Source: an uncultured Prevotella sp.
GTDB taxonomy: Bacteria; Bacteroidota; Bacteroidia; Bacteroidales; Bacteroidaceae
Length of the DNA stretch: 34,424 nt
Assembly: GCA_905236875.1 (NCBI GenBank)
Contig: CAJOQT010000016.1
Span: 1-34,424 of the forward strand
Direction of reading: 5' to 3'
Of this stretch, positions 15,558 through 23,572 are shown one piece after another. Below the pieces are notes generated by a model that was given only the letters and a program-made list of their open reading frames with translations, had not been told where the DNA came from and did no database searches. Numbering within the stretch: the stretch's first letter is position 1; every line of letters begins with the position of its first letter. A program made the position numbers and the translations under genes.

Positions 15558-17582
15558 ATGAAACACTTTCTTTTAACCATTATCATGCTGGTTGCAGCTA
15601 CACTGACGACATCAGCCAGTCCCATCGGAAGAGACAAGGCCCTTCAACTGGCCAACCGTTTTTTAGCAGGTTCCTCCGCACAGGGTATTGGAAGACACGC
15701 TGCGCCTGTCAACCATCAGTTAAACTATAAAGACCTGGGGTATAAGAATTTACACGTTTTCACCGACGAGCAGAACGGTGGCTTTGTCATCGTAGCAAAT
15801 GATGACTGCATCGATCCGGTGCTCGCCTATAGCCATACGGGGCGGATTGACCCTGCCAACATGCCCGAACAGCTGCAGGTGTTGCTGTCGGGCTATAATG
15901 ACCAGATGAATCTGGTTACGAGCAACACGGCCTATGTACCGGCGGTTCCAACTTCCGGACGCAAGGTTATCAAACCGCTGATTGAAGCGTTGTGGCACCA
16001 GTATCCGCCACTGACCTATCGCCTACCCTACGACGACGCCCGTGGACATTCTACGCTCGTGGGGTGCGTGGCGCTTTCACTGGCCGAAATCATGCACTAC
16101 TACAAGTACCCCACAGGTACTACACAGACCATACCAGCCTACACCACGGCCACTCAAGGATACGAGATGGCTGCGCTGCCTCCAACAACCTTTGACTACG
16201 ACAAGATGCACCTGAACTACTGGCAGACATACGACGCGCCCGACATGACTGACGAGTCGCTGCAGGAGGTCACCAAGCTGCTGCTCTACTGCGGCTGTGC
16301 CTTGCAGATGGACTATTCGGCTGGCGGGTCGGCTGCCGTATTCGACTTAGAGCTTATTTCCAAGTACTTCGGCTTTGACAAGGGAGCCTGTCGCCGTTAT
16401 GCTGCCAACTACTCGCAAGATGTCTGGGAGGAAATGGTCTATCAGGAGCTGGCTGCCGGCCGGCCAGTACCCTACTCTGCCGGAGCTGTCGGCAACCAGA
16501 ACCACACGTTCATCATTGACGGTTACGACGGACAGGGCTATTTCCACGGTAACTACGGTGACATCGGCGGCCAAGACAGCAACAGCATATTCTGCAAATT
16601 AGGTGTGATGGACGACTGTCTGACCCAAACAGGAAGAGTCTTCTTCAGCGGCTATAACGTAGGACAGGCCGCCATTTTCGGATTCCAGCCCGACAAGGGT
16701 GGCACACCTGTCGCCTCGGAGTCGCATCCCGGCTACCCGTCAACTGGTCTGAACGTCAGTAAGGTGACATACTACACCCCATACGCAGGCGAGCGTCTGA
16801 AGGTACTTGTTGACTATTCCAACCAGGGAAACAGTCACGAGAACCTGCTCTTCTTGTGGATTGACAACTACCTGCGTGGTGGTGTCGGCACCTATACCGA
16901 CCCCGGGCAACAGGGACAGAGCTTTATCTTCACGGGTGCACCCAACGCAGGAACACACAGTGTCAAGATTACCTCTGACTACGAAGGCAACAACGTGCTC
17001 TATACAGGAAGCGTTACCATTACGGAGGCTCCAAAATGTACCCTGGAGGTCACTGACAGACAGACAGAAGGACTGGATGCCGACCATAATATAAGTGACA
17101 TCCTTAAAGTGACACTGACAGTAAAGAACACTGGCTCAACAACCTTCTGCAACCTGCTTGACGGTTTTCTGTATGCATTTGAGCTGGATCCGGCAGGAGA
17201 CCTCTTCGATGACTATATTGATGACGAGGCCAACGGCTATCCCACGGGTGTCTGGACCAAACCGTATTTCCTCTGGCTCGAACCCGGACAGAGTCAGGTG
17301 CTGACGTTCGAGTTCGGTCAGGGAGTGTCGCTGAAACCAGGCTTCCGCTACATTCCAACCGTCTGGTACTACAATAACGGAGGGCAATATGTCACCATCT
17401 ATGGCGCTAACTTTGACGACGGATTCTTCTTTGTGGGCGATGCAAACGGCATCTCAACCATTGAGCGGCCAGCCACAACCGACGGCAACATCTACTACGA
17501 TTTGCAAGGACGCCGCATTGACACCAATACGCCGCCAAGAGGCATCTACATCTATCAAGGTCACAAGATTGTGATTAAGTAA
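15558..17582 (+). CDS. Secreted C10 (streptopain-like) cysteine protease with unusual active-site region
   Basis: A 674-residue exported protein: signal peptide (MKHFLLTIIMLVAATLTTSA), propeptide, a C10 peptidase domain, then Ig-like modules and a C-terminal segment. The catalytic Cys170 is in LVGCVALSLAEIMHYY and His316 in NHTFIIDGYDGQGYF, matching the family. The next segment is usually HVNWGWGG; here it is HGNYGDIGG, so both Trp residues of that loop are absent. The end of the chain (YYDLQGRRIDTN...GIYIYQGHKIVIK) resembles type IX secretion sorting signals of Prevotella, so export to the cell surface or medium is likely. The start at 15558 lies 25 bases after the -7 box. The relatives in other Bacteroidales include Prevotella interpain-like proteases. 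Confidence 0.88.
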   Translation: MKHFLLTIIMLVAATLTTSASPIGRDKALQLANRFLAGSSAQGIGRHAAPVNHQLNYKDLGYKNLHVFTDEQNGGFVIVANDDCIDPVLAYSHTGRIDPANMPEQLQVLLSGYNDQMNLVTSNTAYVPAVPTSGRKVIKPLIEALWHQYPPLTYRLPYDDARGHSTLVGCVALSLAEIMHYYKYPTGTTQTIPAYTTATQGYEMAALPPTTFDYDKMHLNYWQTYDAPDMTDESLQEVTKLLLYCGCALQMDYSAGGSAAVFDLELISKYFGFDKGACRRYAANYSQDVWEEMVYQELAAGRPVPYSAGAVGNQNHTFIIDGYDGQGYFHGNYGDIGGQDSNSIFCKLGVMDDCLTQTGRVFFSGYNVGQAAIFGFQPDKGGTPVASESHPGYPSTGLNVSKVTYYTPYAGERLKVLVDYSNQGNSHENLLFLWIDNYLRGGVGTYTDPGQQGQSFIFTGAPNAGTHSVKITSDYEGNNVLYTGSVTITEAPKCTLEVTDRQTEGLDADHNISDILKVTLTVKNTGSTTFCNLLDGFLYAFELDPAGDLFDDYIDDEANGYPTGVWTKPYFLWLEPGQSQVLTFEFGQGVSLKPGFRYIPTVWYYNNGGQYVTIYGANFDDGFFFVGDANGISTIERPATTDGNIYYDLQGRRIDTNTPPRGIYIYQGHKIVIK

Positions 17583-17587
17583 AAAAG

Positions 17588-17647
17588 CTTCGTCCTCCCG
17601 TCTCAGAACCTTAGTAAACACAGGGGTCCTGAAACGGGAGGACGAAG
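17588..17647 (-). terminator. Intrinsic terminator of the rnf operon
   Basis: Arms 17625-17647 and 17588-17610 pair over 23 bases with two mismatches, the outer 14 perfectly. On the minus strand the stem is followed by GCTTTTTT, so it ends transcription leaving rnfA. The plus side has no U run, so it is less suited to the C10 protease gene. Confidence 0.88.
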
Positions 17648-17659
17648 GTAATAAGGGGC

Positions 17660-18262
17660 TTACTCTATTCCGAAAAGCACTTTCAGGCCACCGTCAACAC
17701 CCGAGAATCCCATGAAGGCCAGCGAGAGCAGACCGGCAGCAACCAGCACGATAGCTGTACCGCGCATGCCCTTAGGGATGTCAGACAGTTCCATCTGCTC
17801 ACGCATGCCGGCAAAAACGGTCAGCGCGAGGCCAAAACCTATGGCTGTCGAGAAGGCATAGACGATGCTTTGCAAGAGGTCGAAGTCTTTCTGTATGACG
17901 AGGATGGCCACACCCAGCACAGCGCAGTTGGTGGTGATGAGCGGCAGGAAGATACCCAGTGCCTGATAGAGAGCAGGCGACACCTTCTTGAGGATAATCT
18001 CCACCATCTGTACCAATGAGGCGATGACAAGGATAAACGCGATGGTCTGCAGGTACTGTAGTCCGAACTGGTCGAGCACGAATTTCTGCACCAGATAGGT
18101 GACAATGGTGGCAAGCGTGAGCACAAAGGCCACAGCAGCCGACATACCAAGTGAGGTGCTCACCTTCTTCGACACACCGAGGAACGGGCAGATGCCGAGG
18201 AACTGCGACAGAATGATATTATTGACGAATATCGCCGAAATGAAAATCAGTATGTATTCCAT
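17660..18262 (-). CDS. rnfA: Rnf complex membrane subunit A
   Basis: A 200-residue integral membrane protein with about six helices, starting MEYILIFISAIFVNNIILSQ and containing the conserved LGICPFLGVSKK segment. RnfA and RnfE are paired membrane subunits of the Rnf complex, which passes electrons from reduced ferredoxin to NAD while moving Na+ or H+ across the membrane. The Cys in GICPF and its match in RnfE probably hold an iron-sulfur centre in the membrane, as known for the related Nqr complex. It is the last gene of the operon, four bases after rnfE and just before the terminator. Confidence 0.95.
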   Translation of the reverse strand: MEYILIFISAIFVNNIILSQFLGICPFLGVSKKVSTSLGMSAAVAFVLTLATIVTYLVQKFVLDQFGLQYLQTIAFILVIASLVQMVEIILKKVSPALYQALGIFLPLITTNCAVLGVAILVIQKDFDLLQSIVYAFSTAIGFGLALTVFAGMREQMELSDIPKGMRGTAIVLVAAGLLSLAFMGFSGVDGGLKVLFGIE

Positions 18263-18266
18263 ATTC

Positions 18267-18851
18267 TTATGCCTTTCTTAATTTATTTACTATCGCTACC
18301 AAGAAGCCCAATGTGATGAAGGCACCCGGAGGCAAGACAAAAAGCAGGATGTTGTAGGTTTCAGACAACAGGGTGAAGCCGAATACAGAACCGGCTCCCA
18401 GCACCTCTCGACAGATACCCAGCAACGTCAGACCAAGCGTAAATCCCAAGCCGATACCGATGCCATCGAACAACGATGCAAGAGGCGACTGCTTGGCAGC
18501 GAATGCCTCAGCACGGCCGAGAATCACACAGTTCACCACGATAAGCGGGATAAAAAGACCCAACGACGCATCGATGTCGGGCAGATAAGCCTTGATGAAG
18601 AGCTGCAGGATGGTAACAAAGGCTGCAATCACGACAATGAACACGGGTATGCGCACCTTGTCGGGTGTCAGTGACTTCAGACAACTGATGACCACATTGG
18701 TGCAGATAAGTACAGCCATCGTAGCCAGACCCATCGACAGACCATTCATGGCAGATGTCGTGGTAGCCAGCGTAGGACACATACCAAGCATCAGGACGAA
18801 CGTGGGGTTCTCCTTGACGATGCCATTTTTGATGATATTGATATAATTCAT
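18267..18851 (-). CDS. rnfE: Rnf complex membrane subunit E
   Basis: A 194-residue membrane protein homologous to RnfA. It starts MNYINIIKNGIVKENPTFV and contains LGMCPTLATTTSAMNG, whose Cys matches that of RnfA; the second half has VVNCVILGRAEAFA. The two subunits sit as inverted partners in the membrane. It lies four bases upstream of rnfA and 134 bases downstream of rnfG; that gap is filled with degenerate heptamer repeats. Confidence 0.95.
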   Translation of the reverse strand: MNYINIIKNGIVKENPTFVLMLGMCPTLATTTSAMNGLSMGLATMAVLICTNVVISCLKSLTPDKVRIPVFIVVIAAFVTILQLFIKAYLPDIDASLGLFIPLIVVNCVILGRAEAFAAKQSPLASLFDGIGIGLGFTLGLTLLGICREVLGAGSVFGFTLLSETYNILLFVLPPGAFITLGFLVAIVNKLRKA

Positions 18852-18985
18852 AATGATGATGTTTGAATTTCGAAGGTTGATGTGTGCGTTTCACGCAGGT
18901 TGAAGTTTCATGTTTGAAGTTTACTTCTAACTTCGTACTTTCAACTTGCCAAAGGCAACACTTCGCCCATCGTACTTCTTATTTC
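18852..18985 (-). repeat. Degenerate heptamer-rich spacer between rnfG and rnfE
   Basis: The longest gap in the operon. On the plus strand it reads in 7-base steps, for example GTTGAAG, TTTCATG, TTTGAAG, TTTACTT, CTAACTT, CGTACTT, TCAACTT (about 18898-18947), then CGTACTT, CTTATTT, CTTACTT running into the rnfG stop. It also holds a small GCGT-TTC-ACGC hairpin (about 18886-18896). Confidence 0.65.
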
Positions 18986-19615
18986 TTACTTCTTTTTCGT
19001 AGCACCTGTTTCTGAGTCAGTGGCAGGTGTGGCCTTGTAAGCCTTATACGCATTGTTCACTGCCAGGAGGAAGGCACGGCTGGTAATGGTCGAGGCAGTG
19101 ATTGCATCCACATCACCCTCACCGCCCTTAGTCACACCGAGCTTGAAGGTTGCAGGGTCTTTACCGATGATGTCGCCCTTACCGCCCTTATGGAACCATT
19201 TGTCGGCCTTGGCGCCCAAACCAGGTGTCTCTGCCGTCTCAAGAATGGTATAACCCAGTATCTTGCCTTCAGGGTTGAAGCCCACCAGCACCTTGAGGTC
19301 GCCTCCGAAGCCGCCTGTAGTACTCTCTACGGCTGCACCGAGGTCATGTCCCTGTGCGTCCTGTGTCTGATAGATGATATAGGTAAGCTCCTTGCCCTTT
19401 GCACCGTTCTGACGAACGGTATCCGTCTTTGCGACGGTTAACCCGTCACAAGCCATAACAGTCTTGATGCCGTCGGCCAGCGCCTTCTCCTTCTGTTCGC
19501 TGATAGGGCCACTGGTCAGGTGGTTCACGTAAGCCAGGATGCCGCCCATGACGACAGCTACTCCCGTGAGCACCAGCACCATATTCAATAATGATGATTC
19601 AAGTTTCTTCACCAT
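18986..19615 (-). CDS. rnfG: Rnf complex FMN-binding subunit G
   Basis: A 209-residue protein with one N-terminal membrane helix (about residues 10-30) and a soluble FMN-binding domain facing outward. FMN is attached to a Thr in the family motif S/T-G-A-T-x-T; here the segment reads DAITASTITSRA, with Thr178 as the likely attachment site and Ala-Ser in place of Gly-Ala. ETPGLGAKADKWF is the usual preceding motif. The last 15 residues are a low-complexity tail ending in KKK, and the stop codon lies in a CTTACTT-type heptamer array. It follows rnfD by 27 bases. Confidence 0.93.
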   Translation of the reverse strand: MVKKLESSLLNMVLVLTGVAVVMGGILAYVNHLTSGPISEQKEKALADGIKTVMACDGLTVAKTDTVRQNGAKGKELTYIIYQTQDAQGHDLGAAVESTTGGFGGDLKVLVGFNPEGKILGYTILETAETPGLGAKADKWFHKGGKGDIIGKDPATFKLGVTKGGEGDVDAITASTITSRAFLLAVNNAYKAYKATPATDSETGATKKK

Positions 19616-19619
19616 GATA

Positions 19620-19655
19620 TTTACGATTTAGAGATTTTCGACTTACGATTTAGCA
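19620..19655 (-). repeat. 7-8-7-7-7 heptamer array between rnfD and rnfG
   Basis: Plus-strand units are TTTACGA, TTTAGAGA, TTTTCGA, CTTACGA and TTTAGCA. The array contains the rnfD stop codon (19643-19645) and ends four bases before the rnfG ATG. Confidence 0.7.
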
Positions 19656-20644
19656 GGTTGCTCACCGAACCGTTTGGGTTTCACATACATATTAATAATA
19701 GGTGTGAACGCATTCATGATGAGAATGGCGAACGACATACCCTCGGGATAACTGCCCCAGTTGCGGATGACGAGTGTCAGCACACCAATGGAGATACCGT
19801 AGATGATCTGTCCCTTCGGTGTCATCGGCGAGGTCACATAGTCGGTAGCCATGAAGATGGCACCAAGCATCAGACCACCGCTCAAGATGACCGTCAGGGG
19901 ATCGGCATAGACGGGATTGGCCAAATGGAACAAAGCAGCCAGCACAAAGACTGTACCGATGATACTGACGGGAATGTGCCAAGTGATAATCTTCTTCCAC
20001 AGCATGTATGCCAGACCTAACAGCAAGGCCAACGCGCATATCTCGCCAATGGTTCCTGCACCTTCCATATAACCGTGACCAATAAATACTGACAAGGCAT
20101 CGGGAACATTCTTCAAGTCTTCCAAATTACCTGTCTTGATAGCCTCCTTCATATAATAAAGAGGTGTGGCTCCTGTCTCCGCATCCAGATAGCTCAAGCG
20201 CTGACCAATCTTCGGCCAACTGGTCATCTGTGCAGGGAACGAGACGAGCAGGAAGCAACGTCCCACCAATGCGGGGTTAAAGATGTTCTGTCCCAGACCG
20301 CCAAATGACATCTTACCCACGCCGATGGCAACCAGCGCACCGATAATGATGATCCAGATGGGGAGGTTTGACGGCAGGTTGAAGCCGAGCAGAAGACCCG
20401 TCAGGGCTGCCGAACCGTCGAGCACGGTATTCTGCTTGCGACCAAGGATGAACTTATTGATGGCCCACTCAAAAAGAACGCAGGCTATGACGCTCGTTGC
20501 ACAGACAATGGCAGAGCCGATTCCGAAGAACCAGAACGATACCAACAACGCAGGCAACAGGGCGATGATAACCCCGTACATGTTGCGTTCGACAGTATCG
20601 CTGCCGTGTGCATGAGGCGATAATGAAACGATTAATTTACTCAT
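19643..20644 (-). CDS. rnfD: Rnf complex membrane FMN subunit D
   Basis: A 333-residue membrane protein with about nine helices. SPHAHG near the start, DGSAALTGLLLGFNLP and GGLGQNIFNPALVGR are typical of RnfD and NqrB. Covalent FMN attaches to the Thr of a GAT motif; ETGATPLYY (Thr160) is the candidate. RnfD works with RnfG to carry electrons through the membrane arm of the complex. Its last two codons and stop (KS, then TAA) lie inside a heptamer array that extends to the rnfG start. Confidence 0.95.
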   Translation of the reverse strand: MSKLIVSLSPHAHGSDTVERNMYGVIIALLPALLVSFWFFGIGSAIVCATSVIACVLFEWAINKFILGRKQNTVLDGSAALTGLLLGFNLPSNLPIWIIIIGALVAIGVGKMSFGGLGQNIFNPALVGRCFLLVSFPAQMTSWPKIGQRLSYLDAETGATPLYYMKEAIKTGNLEDLKNVPDALSVFIGHGYMEGAGTIGEICALALLLGLAYMLWKKIITWHIPVSIIGTVFVLAALFHLANPVYADPLTVILSGGLMLGAIFMATDYVTSPMTPKGQIIYGISIGVLTLVIRNWGSYPEGMSFAILIMNAFTPIINMYVKPKRFGEQPAKS

Positions 20645-20652
20645 TGTATGGA

Positions 20653-20688
20653 TTTTCGATTTTCTGATTTTCGATTTTCAACTTACTT
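20653..20688 (-). repeat. 7-8-7-7-7 heptamer array between rnfC and rnfD
   Basis: Plus-strand units are TTTTCGA, TTTTCTGA, TTTTCGA, TTTTCAA and CTTACTT. The array covers the rnfC stop (20683) and ends eight bases before the rnfD ATG. The step lengths match those before rnfG and purA. Confidence 0.7.
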
Positions 20689-22053
20689 CTTAGCTGCGCG
20701 ACTGCGAATGATTCCCATAACAGTGGCCTTACCCAGACGGATATTGTCGAGCAGGGGACGATGGGCAGGACAGGTGAACTGACATGAGCCGCACTCGATA
20801 CAGCTGACGATATCCTCTGCTTCGGCACGTTCCCAGTTCTGGACGGCAGAAAGCTTGGCCAGCAGATAAGGCTCCAGCCCCATCGGACAGGCACCGACAC
20901 ACTTCGCACAGCGGATGCACGGCTGCGGTTCCTTGCGGCGTGCCTCATCGCCACTGATGACAGTCACGGAGTTCGTTCCCTTGCAGATGGGCACTTCGGT
21001 CGAGGTGAGCGCCTTGCCCATCATCGGACCACCTGCCAGCAGTTTGTTATCACCTTCAGGCATGCCGCCACATAGGTCAATCAACTGCTGCATCGGCGTA
21101 CCCATACGGACGAGGAAGTTGCCGGGGTTCTGCAGACGCTTGCCCGTCACGGTGGTATAGCGTTCGAAGAGCGGCTTACGCTTCATCACAGCCTCATAGA
21201 CAGCAAAGGCTGTTCCCACGTTCTGCACGATGGCACCCACATTGACAGGAATAGCAGGCGGAGCAGGTACCTGACGGCGGATCACAGCATCGACAAGCTG
21301 TTTCTCACCGCCCTGCGGGTAGCGTTGCTTCAGGGGGACGACCTCAACCTGGTATTCCGAAGCGGAGAACACCTCGGCACACTTCTGGGTAAGCAGGTCG
21401 ATGGCTGCGGGCTTGTTGGTCTCGATACCAATATAACCCTTCGTGACTTTTGCAGCTTTCATCAGCAGCTCCAGACCGACAAGAATCTCATCGGCCTTCT
21501 CCATCATCAAACGATAGTCGGCAGTGATATACGGTTCACACTCTACAGCATTGATAATCACACACTCTGCCTTGGCCGTAGGCGGCGGAGTGAGTTTGAT
21601 GAAGGTGGGGAAGCCAGCGCCTCCCATACCTGTAACACCAGCCACCTTGACGCGCTCCACGATTTCCTCGGGAGTCAGCTCAGGATGGTCGGCGACCTTC
21701 TCCAGCCTATCGGAGCGGTCAATACTCTCTTCCCACTCGTCACCTTCTACATTAATAATAATAACAGGCTTGCGGTAGCCGGTAGCATCGATAGCAGAAT
21801 CGACCTTGAAGACGGTACCGCTGACCGACGAATAGATGGGAGCCGACACGAAGCCTCCAGCCTCAGCCAGCAGCGTGCCCACCTTCACCTTGTCACCTTT
21901 CTTGACGACAGGCTTGGCAGGAGCACCGATATGCTGCGAAAGCGGGAAGATGGCCTGCTTGGGCAGCGGAGCCACCTGGGTAGCCACCTCGTGCGTCAGT
22001 TTGTTTTCTTCGGGGTGTACACCACCGATACTGAATGTTTTTGCGTTGATCAT
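20683..22053 (-). CDS. rnfC: Rnf complex NADH-side subunit C
   Basis: A 456-residue peripheral subunit that exchanges electrons with NAD(H). It starts MINAKTFSIGGVHPEENK. GMGGAGFPTFIKL is the flavin and NADH-binding glycine loop, and NAVECEPYITADYRLM follows. Two four-Cys clusters near the C-terminus, CIRCAKCVGACP and CIECGSCQFTCP, bind two 4Fe-4S centres. It has no long Lys/Ala tail of the kind found in proteobacterial RnfC. Its ATG overlaps the rnfB stop by four bases, so the two are translationally coupled. Confidence 0.96.
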   Translation of the reverse strand: MINAKTFSIGGVHPEENKLTHEVATQVAPLPKQAIFPLSQHIGAPAKPVVKKGDKVKVGTLLAEAGGFVSAPIYSSVSGTVFKVDSAIDATGYRKPVIIINVEGDEWEESIDRSDRLEKVADHPELTPEEIVERVKVAGVTGMGGAGFPTFIKLTPPPTAKAECVIINAVECEPYITADYRLMMEKADEILVGLELLMKAAKVTKGYIGIETNKPAAIDLLTQKCAEVFSASEYQVEVVPLKQRYPQGGEKQLVDAVIRRQVPAPPAIPVNVGAIVQNVGTAFAVYEAVMKRKPLFERYTTVTGKRLQNPGNFLVRMGTPMQQLIDLCGGMPEGDNKLLAGGPMMGKALTSTEVPICKGTNSVTVISGDEARRKEPQPCIRCAKCVGACPMGLEPYLLAKLSAVQNWERAEAEDIVSCIECGSCQFTCPAHRPLLDNIRLGKATVMGIIRSRAAKK

Positions 22054-22973
22054 GCTTGTGCCTCCTTTTCTTTAGCGGGTTCAACTTTTTCTACGACGGG
22101 AGAACCGTCGGACACACTAACCGCCGGAGTTTCCGGCTTGGGTTTCGGAGCCGGGAAGTTCACAGCGTGAATGGCCTTCGTCGGACAGACGGCCACACAC
22201 TTCTTACACAGGCGGCACTTCGTAAAGTCGATATACGAGACGTTGTTCTCGACAGTGATAGCGCCAAAAGGACATTCCTTCTCACACTTGCCACAACCTA
22301 TACAGGCAGCCTTGCAGGCCTTCATGGCAGCAGGTCCCTTGTCCTTGTTGACACAGCTGACATAGACGCGACGACCCTTCGGGCCCTTCTTACGCAACTC
22401 GATGATGTGACGCGGGCAAGCCTTCACACAGGCTCCACACGACGTACACTTCTCCTCGTCAACCTCGGGCAGCCCCGTCTCGGGATTCATGTGGATGGCA
22501 TCAAACTGGCATGCAGCCACACAGTCGCCACAACCCAGACAGCCAAAGCCACAACCCGTCTCACCGGCGCCGCAGGCATTCATGGCAGCACAGGTACGCA
22601 GACCGTTGTACTCTGAAGTACGCTGACGCAACTCGCACGTACCATTACATCTCACTACGGCAACCATCGGTTCCGTATTGGCAATGGCCATACCCAGAAG
22701 GTCAGCAACCTTGCCCATCACCTCACTTCCGCCCACAGGACACTTCAGACCGTCGAGGCTTCCAGCATCAGCACCCTTGACGAGAGCATCAGCCAGTCCG
22801 CCACATCCGGCAAATCCGCAACCGCCACAGTTGGCACCAGGCAAGGCCTCGGTCACCTGTGCGATACGCGGGTCTTCATAGACGGCAAATTTCTTGGAGC
22901 AGACAAACAGCACAAGCGCAGCTATCAGTCCGATAGCGCCAAGCACTGCGACTGCAATCAAAATGAAATCCAT
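22050..22973 (-). CDS. rnfB: Rnf complex ferredoxin-side subunit B
   Basis: A 307-residue protein that takes electrons from reduced ferredoxin. One N-terminal membrane helix (about residues 3-25) is followed by the Fes cluster motif NCGGCGFAGCGG and four ferredoxin-type clusters: CLGCGDCVAACQ, CTSCGACVKACP, CIGCGKCEKECP and CRLCKKCVAVCP. That makes about five 4Fe-4S centres, more than in E. coli RsxB and in line with anaerobic Rnf. The C-terminal 40 residues are a Pro/Lys/Glu-rich tail. It follows rseC by 37 bases that contain another 7-8-7 array. Confidence 0.96.
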   Translation of the reverse strand: MDFILIAVAVLGAIGLIAALVLFVCSKKFAVYEDPRIAQVTEALPGANCGGCGFAGCGGLADALVKGADAGSLDGLKCPVGGSEVMGKVADLLGMAIANTEPMVAVVRCNGTCELRQRTSEYNGLRTCAAMNACGAGETGCGFGCLGCGDCVAACQFDAIHMNPETGLPEVDEEKCTSCGACVKACPRHIIELRKKGPKGRRVYVSCVNKDKGPAAMKACKAACIGCGKCEKECPFGAITVENNVSYIDFTKCRLCKKCVAVCPTKAIHAVNFPAPKPKPETPAVSVSDGSPVVEKVEPAKEKEAQA

Positions 22974-22980
22974 AAAAAAT

Positions 22981-23009
22981 TTTACGATTTAACTATTTAC
23001 TATATATTA
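22981..23009 (-). repeat. 7-8-7 heptamer array upstream of rnfB
   Basis: Plus-strand units TTTACGA, TTTAACTA and TTTACTA, then AT-rich sequence, ending seven bases before the rnfB ATG. Confidence 0.6.
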
Positions 23010-23010
23010 T

Positions 23011-23424
23011 TTATTCTTCAATCCAGAACGCCAGCCGTTTCTGCAAACGCCCACGAGTGAGCCATAATACGGCATAATAGGGTAACAGCGCAGCCAGTCC
23101 GCACAGGGCAGCCACTCCTTCCCTACCCGTCACTCCCAACACCGTCAACAAAACGGCCAACATGACAAGCAGCGGCAGACCGAATGCCAACAGCAGAGCG
23201 CGAGTCGCCATCTGCTGAGAGGCAGCGACATTCACCACGTCCCCGACCTTCCATCGGGAGGTGTCGGCATTGAATACATCGACAATCTTCTCTTTCGACT
23301 CTGCAGCATTGCAGTATCCCGCCACCTTACAGGCAGCACAAGCCGAAGTCTGCACGATACGAACTCGCACTGTACTTCCCTCTATACTTTCTACAACACC
23401 AGCATGTGTAACCCGATTGTTCAT
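23011..23424 (-). CDS. RseC/SoxR-reducing-system family membrane protein
   Basis: A 137-residue protein with Cys29, Cys32 and Cys38 (SACAACKVAGYC) in a small N-terminal domain and two membrane helices (about residues 70-120). RseC-like proteins accompany rnf genes in many bacteria; in E. coli, RseC with the Rnf-like Rsx complex helps reduce SoxR. In Bacteroidales there is no SoxR-OxyR system of that kind that I know of, so a role in Rnf assembly or redox handling is inferred. The start is set at 23424 because a start eight codons earlier falls inside the -7 box. It heads the rnf operon. Confidence 0.88.
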   Translation of the reverse strand: MNNRVTHAGVVESIEGSTVRVRIVQTSACAACKVAGYCNAAESKEKIVDVFNADTSRWKVGDVVNVAASQQMATRALLLAFGLPLLVMLAVLLTVLGVTGREGVAALCGLAALLPYYAVLWLTRGRLQKRLAFWIEE

Positions 23425-23445
23425 TGAACAGTTTTTAAGTCTCTG

Positions 23446-23453
23446 CAAAGGTA
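23446..23453 (-). promoter_or_regulatory. -7 box of the rseC-rnf operon
   Basis: TACCTTTG on the minus strand, 21 bases before the ATG. The expected -33 position is filled by a heptamer array (23461-23488) with no clear TTTG. Confidence 0.5.
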
Positions 23454-23460
23454 CGAAAAA

Positions 23461-23488
23461 GTTGAGAGTTAAGGGTTGAAAGTTGAAA
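23461..23488. repeat. Heptamer array between divergent rseC and the trmD operon
   Basis: Four adjacent 7-base units on the plus strand: GTTGAGA, GTTAAGG, GTTGAAA, GTTGAAA. It sits between the two divergent promoters. Confidence 0.75.
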
Positions 23489-23514
23489 GTTTTTTATAAA
23501 AAAAGTCGTAATCG

Positions 23515-23546
23515 TTTGCAATTATCATATACTTTTCTTACTTTTG
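23515..23546 (+). promoter_or_regulatory. Promoter of the hypothetical gene-trmD operon
   Basis: TTTG (23515-23518), 20-base spacer, TACTTTTG (23539-23546), 26 bases before the ATG at 23573. Confidence 0.7.
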
Positions 23547-23572
23547 CAGCAAATATACAAGCAAGACGTAAA

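Noticed and set aside
21325..22170. A 281-codon frame antisense to rnfC and rnfB
   Set aside because: Both sense genes are complete and well conserved, and the antisense product shows no family features or promoter.
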